DNA from: CAZMFZ01 sp964565665
GTDB lineage: Bacteria; Bacteroidota; Bacteroidia; Cytophagales; UBA9547
NCBI GenBank assembly: GCA_964565665.1
Contig: CAZMFZ010000044.1
Coordinates: 1 to 25,493, forward strand
Length of the DNA stretch: 25,493 bases
Direction: 5' to 3'
Shown here: positions 22,892-25,493 of the stretch, one piece after another
Layout of the letters: every line of letters begins with the position of its first letter
Numbering within the stretch: the stretch's first letter is position 1
Position numbers and translations under genes: made by a program
The notes under the pieces: model-generated
What the model saw: the letters and a program-made list of their open reading frames with translations, nothing else
What the model was told of the DNA's origin: nothing
Databases searched by the model: none

Positions 22892-23296
22892 ACTTTATAG
22901 TTTAATGTTTTACCATTACATCATTGTTTTAATTGAAATAATTTGGTTCTTTTCTAATGCAAATTGTAAATCTTTAAAGATGGATGTGTTACACAATTAG
23001 AAGCAATTGTTGCATAAATCACAGATAAAAAAATCTGAAAGATAAATCTCTGTGGTATGAGGTGTTGATCCGCTTTTTCTTTTTACAAAAAAAGAGGGGA
23101 GGGAGTACCCCAACAGCAAAAAAATAATCTTATAATTTACATTAAGTTCTTAAAAACTGCTCCTCAGTCTGTGCACATAGACCGAAACGAAACATGATGA
23201 GAGCCACAACACAGTTATACGTGAAATGCAATATAACAAACCCTTTTAAATGTCGTTTAAATTAAAACATGTTAAATCAATTATTAAATTTATCAA
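22892..23296. other. Divergent intergenic region between the PIG-L cluster and the SPFH gene
   Basis: About 400 bp without a gene. It must hold the leftward promoter of the PIG-L/GT4/GH/aldolase cluster and the rightward promoter of the SPFH gene; no exact TAnnTTTG is present at the right distance. An inverted repeat ACAATT ... AATTGT (22993-23010, 6-bp arms, 6-bp gap) lies about 100 bp upstream of the PIG-L start. Two phrases here, TAAATCACAG and ATGTGTTAC, recur at 622-660 upstream of the usp gene, perhaps by chance. Confidence 0.4.
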
Positions 23297-24169
23297 ATGA
23301 AAATCATAATATCAATTTTCTTGCTAGCAGTATTAATTTCTGGATGTAAAGTTATTAATCAAGACGAAGTAGGGGTAGTACGTACCCTTGGAAGAGTAAG
23401 GCCTGTAGTATATGGTCCTGGACCAAAATTTTACAATCCCTTTGTATCGACAGTTATCACTGCACCCGTTCGTACTGTCAATCTTCAGATTAATATGACC
23501 TTGCCTTCAAAAGAGGGATTGAGTGTGAAAGCCGAAATTTCAATTCTTTATAAAATTAAAACCGAAGAATTGCCTTCAATTTTAAAACAAATTGGCTTTG
23601 GTTTCGAGTCTGAATTAATAAGTCCAGTTTTTAGGTCAGCAGCTGCAGATATATGTTCAAAATTTGATGCTAAAGACATGCATAGTTCTAAAAGAGCAGA
23701 AATTGAAAAAGATATTAAAGAACAAATGATGGAAACCTTAGAACCTAAAGGTTTTATTATAGAGCGTGTGTTAATGAAAACTATAATTTTGCCAGACGGA
23801 CTTACAAAATCAATTGAAGAGAAACTGCAATCAGAACAGGAAGCTTTAAGAATGGAATTTGTAAAAGACAGAGAGCGTAAAGATGCCGAACGTAAAATGA
23901 TTCAAGCTGAAGGTGAAAAGCAGTCCAAAATAATTCAAGCCGAAGGCAAAAAACGTACACTTGAGTTAGAGGCAGAAGGTACAGCCAATGCTCTCAAAAC
24001 CGAAGCCGATGCTATTATGAAATCAAACGAACTAATTAACAAAAGCTTGAACCCAATTATTCTTAAATTCAAATCGATAGAAGCATTAGAACAATTGGCA
24101 AAATCTAACAATGCCAAAATCATCATCACTGATGGCAAAATGCAACCTTTATTGAATTTAGATAAATAA
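23297..24169 (+). CDS. SPFH/prohibitin-like (band 7) lipoprotein
   Basis: A 290-residue membrane-anchored protein. Residues 1-17 are a signal with lipobox LISGC, giving lipidated Cys17. Residues about 20-190 form an SPFH domain: NQDEVGVVRTLGRVRPVVYGPGPKF at the start is the typical prohibitin/HflK strand pair, and FDAKDMHSSKRAEIEKDIKE with GFIIERVLMKTIILPD closes it. Residues 195-245 are a coiled coil with repeated AEGEKQSK/AEGKKRT units, usual in prohibitins and flotillins. Such proteins assemble into large rings that organise membranes or hold proteases (HflK/C-FtsH). A lipoprotein anchor instead of a membrane helix would place it in the periplasm, on the inner or outer membrane. It stands alone and converges with the channel gene. 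Confidence 0.9.
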   Translation: MKIIISIFLLAVLISGCKVINQDEVGVVRTLGRVRPVVYGPGPKFYNPFVSTVITAPVRTVNLQINMTLPSKEGLSVKAEISILYKIKTEELPSILKQIGFGFESELISPVFRSAAADICSKFDAKDMHSSKRAEIEKDIKEQMMETLEPKGFIIERVLMKTIILPDGLTKSIEEKLQSEQEALRMEFVKDRERKDAERKMIQAEGEKQSKIIQAEGKKRTLELEAEGTANALKTEADAIMKSNELINKSLNPIILKFKSIEALEQLAKSNNAKIIITDGKMQPLLNLDK

Positions 24170-24231
24170 TTTATAATTTGACTATCGAAACACATTCCTC
24201 AATAATTTTGTGTCCGAATAAAAAGCAATCC

Positions 24232-25032
24232 TCATGAGCCCTTTATATTTCTTAACTCATCTGTTAGAAGGTCAATCTTCTTATTCATTTCATCTATTTT
24301 ATTTTCAAGTCCTACATTTGAATCACTTACCATTGAATCTACAAATATGGAGTTGACAAGTGATAGCCCTAATATTCCCCCTACAATTAATATTGCAGAG
24401 AAGAAAAACCTCGATAAAAAAGCCACTATTGTAGAACTTTTTGCAGCAATGCTATCTGGTATTTCATACCAACCTTCTACTGTAAAAATCTTAAAAATAG
24501 AATAAAATGATAGTAAAGGATTGCCAAAATACTCAGGTGATACTTGTTTAAATAGAAAACATGTTAGCATTGACAAAATCAAAATCAAAATAAAAAAACT
24601 CAGTAATACCAAAACTGAAGACTTCATAGCACGTTTTACACCACTTATCAGGTGTTCGATGCCAGGAATAAAGCGTATAAATCTAAAGAACTTAAACAAT
24701 CTGCTTAACCTTAGGACAAGAAAGAACCCAAAATTTAAATTTTCATCCGAAGAGAAAGCGATAAACAAAGAAGGAAGAGAAAGAACAACAAGAAATATAT
24801 CTAAACGATTCCATCCATGTTTTACATATTCTTTCCAGCCAAAATGCTTCAGCTCAATAATTAATTCTAAACAGAAAATGAGGGTAAATACATAATCTAG
24901 TATTCCAAATAATTTGACAAGAGACAGCGGCAAATCATCAAAACCTTCTATAAAAACAGTTATAGAATTGATCATAATAATGATCATAATGTTTCTTTCG
25001 TTCAGAAAAAATTTTTTTAAAGCTTGAATCAT
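24232..25032 (-). CDS. Single-domain voltage-gated cation channel (Ion_trans family)
   Basis: A 266-residue inner-membrane protein expected to form a homotetramer, like NaChBac. S1-S3 lie in residues 15-95. S4 is LRLSRLFKFFRFIRF with charges Arg108, Arg111, Lys114, Arg117 and Arg120, every third residue, the voltage-sensor pattern. S5 is about 138-162, the pore loop 173-194, S6 about 205-232. The selectivity filter reads TVEGW (184-188) followed by YE, where NaChBac-type Na+ channels have TLESW. The Gly in place of Ser and the added Glu may favour Ca2+ over Na+; that is inference. The C-terminus (LENKIDEMNKKIDLLTDEL) is a coiled coil that would hold the tetramer together. Length is normal. 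It is a single-gene unit with its own promoter candidate. Confidence 0.9.
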   Translation of the reverse strand: MIQALKKFFLNERNIMIIIMINSITVFIEGFDDLPLSLVKLFGILDYVFTLIFCLELIIELKHFGWKEYVKHGWNRLDIFLVVLSLPSLFIAFSSDENLNFGFFLVLRLSRLFKFFRFIRFIPGIEHLISGVKRAMKSSVLVLLSFFILILILSMLTCFLFKQVSPEYFGNPLLSFYSIFKIFTVEGWYEIPDSIAAKSSTIVAFLSRFFFSAILIVGGILGLSLVNSIFVDSMVSDSNVGLENKIDEMNKKIDLLTDELRNIKGS

Positions 25033-25055
25033 TTTAATAACTGGGGTTTGATTTC

Positions 25056-25063
25056 CAAAGATA
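25056..25063 (-). promoter_or_regulatory. Bacteroidota-type -7 promoter element of the channel gene
   Basis: The minus strand reads TATCTTTG, an exact match to TAnnTTTG, 23 bp before the ATG at 25032. A TTTG lies 15 bp further upstream, slightly closer than the usual 19-21 bp spacing to the -33 element. Confidence 0.5.
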
Positions 25064-25106
25064 TTTTATAATAATATACAAAAGCACTTTGGATTGCAAA
25101 AACATC

Positions 25107-25122
25107 ACAATATTAATATTGT
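25107..25122. promoter_or_regulatory. Perfect 16-bp palindrome upstream of the channel promoter
   Basis: ACAATATTAATATTGT is perfectly self-complementary (two 8-bp halves, no gap) and lies about 44 bp upstream of the channel -7 element. It could bind a dimeric regulator. AT-only palindromes also arise by chance in this composition. Confidence 0.3.
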
Positions 25123-25183
25123 AGGTAGCTATATTTACCTTTATCTACTTTCCGAAATTCCAAAACTTAGAAGGGCTTGATCG

Positions 25184-25222
25184 AAACCTCACCCCCGTCC
25201 CCTCTCCACAGTAGAGGGGCGA
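25184..25222. repeat. Intergenic palindromic repeat, same family as the one in the copper ATPase
   Basis: CCCCTCT (25199-25205) pairs with AGAGGGG (25213-25219) around a 7-base loop, preceded by AAACCTCACCCCCG. It has the form of the CACCCCCGxCCCCTCTCC...GAGAGGGG elements I associate with Bacteroidota intergenic regions, and it lines up with the coding copy at 16006-16044. It lies just past the stop of the partial gene at 25245, so it could also protect or end that transcript. Confidence 0.65.
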
Positions 25223-25244
25223 CTTAGGACGAAGATTGTTGGCA

Positions 25245-25493
25245 CTAATTAGTATTTACTTTTTTATTACTTTTTCTAGCTTTTCCAATTTCTGCTTTCA
25301 TGGCTTCGTTTTCTTTGCTCAAAGTGAATAAGTGTTTGTACACTTGCTCAATCTTGCGCATTTGTATGGCTTGCATTTCGCCCATATCTAGCCCTTTTTC
25401 AGCTATGCTTTTTTCATCGGGTACGCCTATTAAGTGTTGTTCACCTTTGGTGGTGGTTTCTTCTTCAATTAGGGTAGGCGAAAGGGTGGTGGA
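25245..25493 (-). CDS. C-terminal end of a coiled-coil (tail-fibre-like) surface protein, partial
   Basis: The last 82 codons of a gene whose start lies beyond the window. The visible part begins STTLSPTLIEEETTTKGEQH, then GVPDEKSIAEKGLDMGEMQA and a helix IQMRKIEQVYKHLFTLSKEN followed by EAMKAEI, and ends in a Lys/Asn tail. The KIEQVYKHLFTLSKENEAMKAEI pattern is a short coiled coil, as found at the C-termini of many Bacteroidota tail-fibre or S74-type surface proteins, where it trimerises the chain. No T9SS tail is present. The identity of the main part of the protein cannot be told from this piece. Confidence 0.6.
   Translation of the reverse strand, partial: STTLSPTLIEEETTTKGEQHLIGVPDEKSIAEKGLDMGEMQAIQMRKIEQVYKHLFTLSKENEAMKAEIGKARKSNKKVNTN

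Noticed and set aside
23060..23110. T-run and A-run with GGGG as a terminator
   Set aside because: The possible stem is mostly A-T with mismatches, and no gene ends nearby on the fitting strand.

Overview
The window looks like a chromosomal segment of a Bacteroidota bacterium. The DNA is AT-rich. One protein ends in a type IX secretion (T9SS) sorting domain and carries GEVED repeats. Shine-Dalgarno sites are mostly absent, and promoter candidates match the Bacteroidota -7 form TAnnTTTG. The proteins look like those of Chitinophagales/Sphingobacteriales/Flavobacteriales relatives; I cannot place it lower. There are no rRNA or tRNA genes, CRISPR array, phage or intact insertion sequence.

Layout: (a) 1-526, the 5' part of a universal stress protein gene (minus), then about 650 bp with no convincing gene but one hairpin and one terminator. 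(b) 1173-3128, a secreted endonuclease I with two GEVED repeats and a T9SS tail (minus). (c) 3370-4872, an uncharacterised helical-repeat protein (plus). (d) 5038-9336, a minus-strand run of NAD(P)H-hydrate dehydratase, a P2-type Ca2+-like ATPase and a nitroreductase, preceded by a D-lactate-dehydrogenase-like gene (9466-10473). (e) 10540-12592, a decayed composite pseudogene, an NmrA-type oxidoreductase, a SOUL heme-binding protein and a possible 42-codon gene remnant. (f) 12873-18151, a copper-resistance operon read leftward: a broken four-helix Cys-rich (Csp/DUF326-like) gene, a Met-rich DUF6799/heavy-metal-binding periplasmic protein, a CPH-type (P1B-3/CopB) copper ATPase, and a multicopper oxidase fused to a CopB-like outer-membrane barrel. 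(g) 18655-22891, a carbohydrate cluster read leftward: PIG-L deacetylase, GT4 glycosyltransferase, GH100/amylo-alpha-1,6-glucosidase-like hydrolase, class I fructose-bisphosphate aldolase. (h) 23297-24169, an SPFH/prohibitin-like lipoprotein (plus). (i) 24232-25032, a one-domain voltage-gated cation channel (minus). (j) 25245-25493, the C-terminal end of a coiled-coil protein cut by the window edge.

The copper operon covers the usual steps: metal binding in the envelope, export from the cytosol by the ATPase, and oxidation of Cu(I) by the oxidase. Usp, Ca2+-type ATPase, nitroreductase, lactate dehydrogenase and gluconeogenic aldolase together suggest survival under low oxygen or energy limitation, but that is inference.

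The most unusual signal is a set of GC-rich palindromic repeats inside coding genes. Two copies of one family (CCCCCTTCG-type) lie in the multicopper oxidase in different reading frames. A copy of a second family (CACCCCCG...GAGGGG) lies in the copper ATPase and matches an intergenic copy at 25184-25222. All are read through without breaking the frame, so each adds a short extra peptide to a surface loop.
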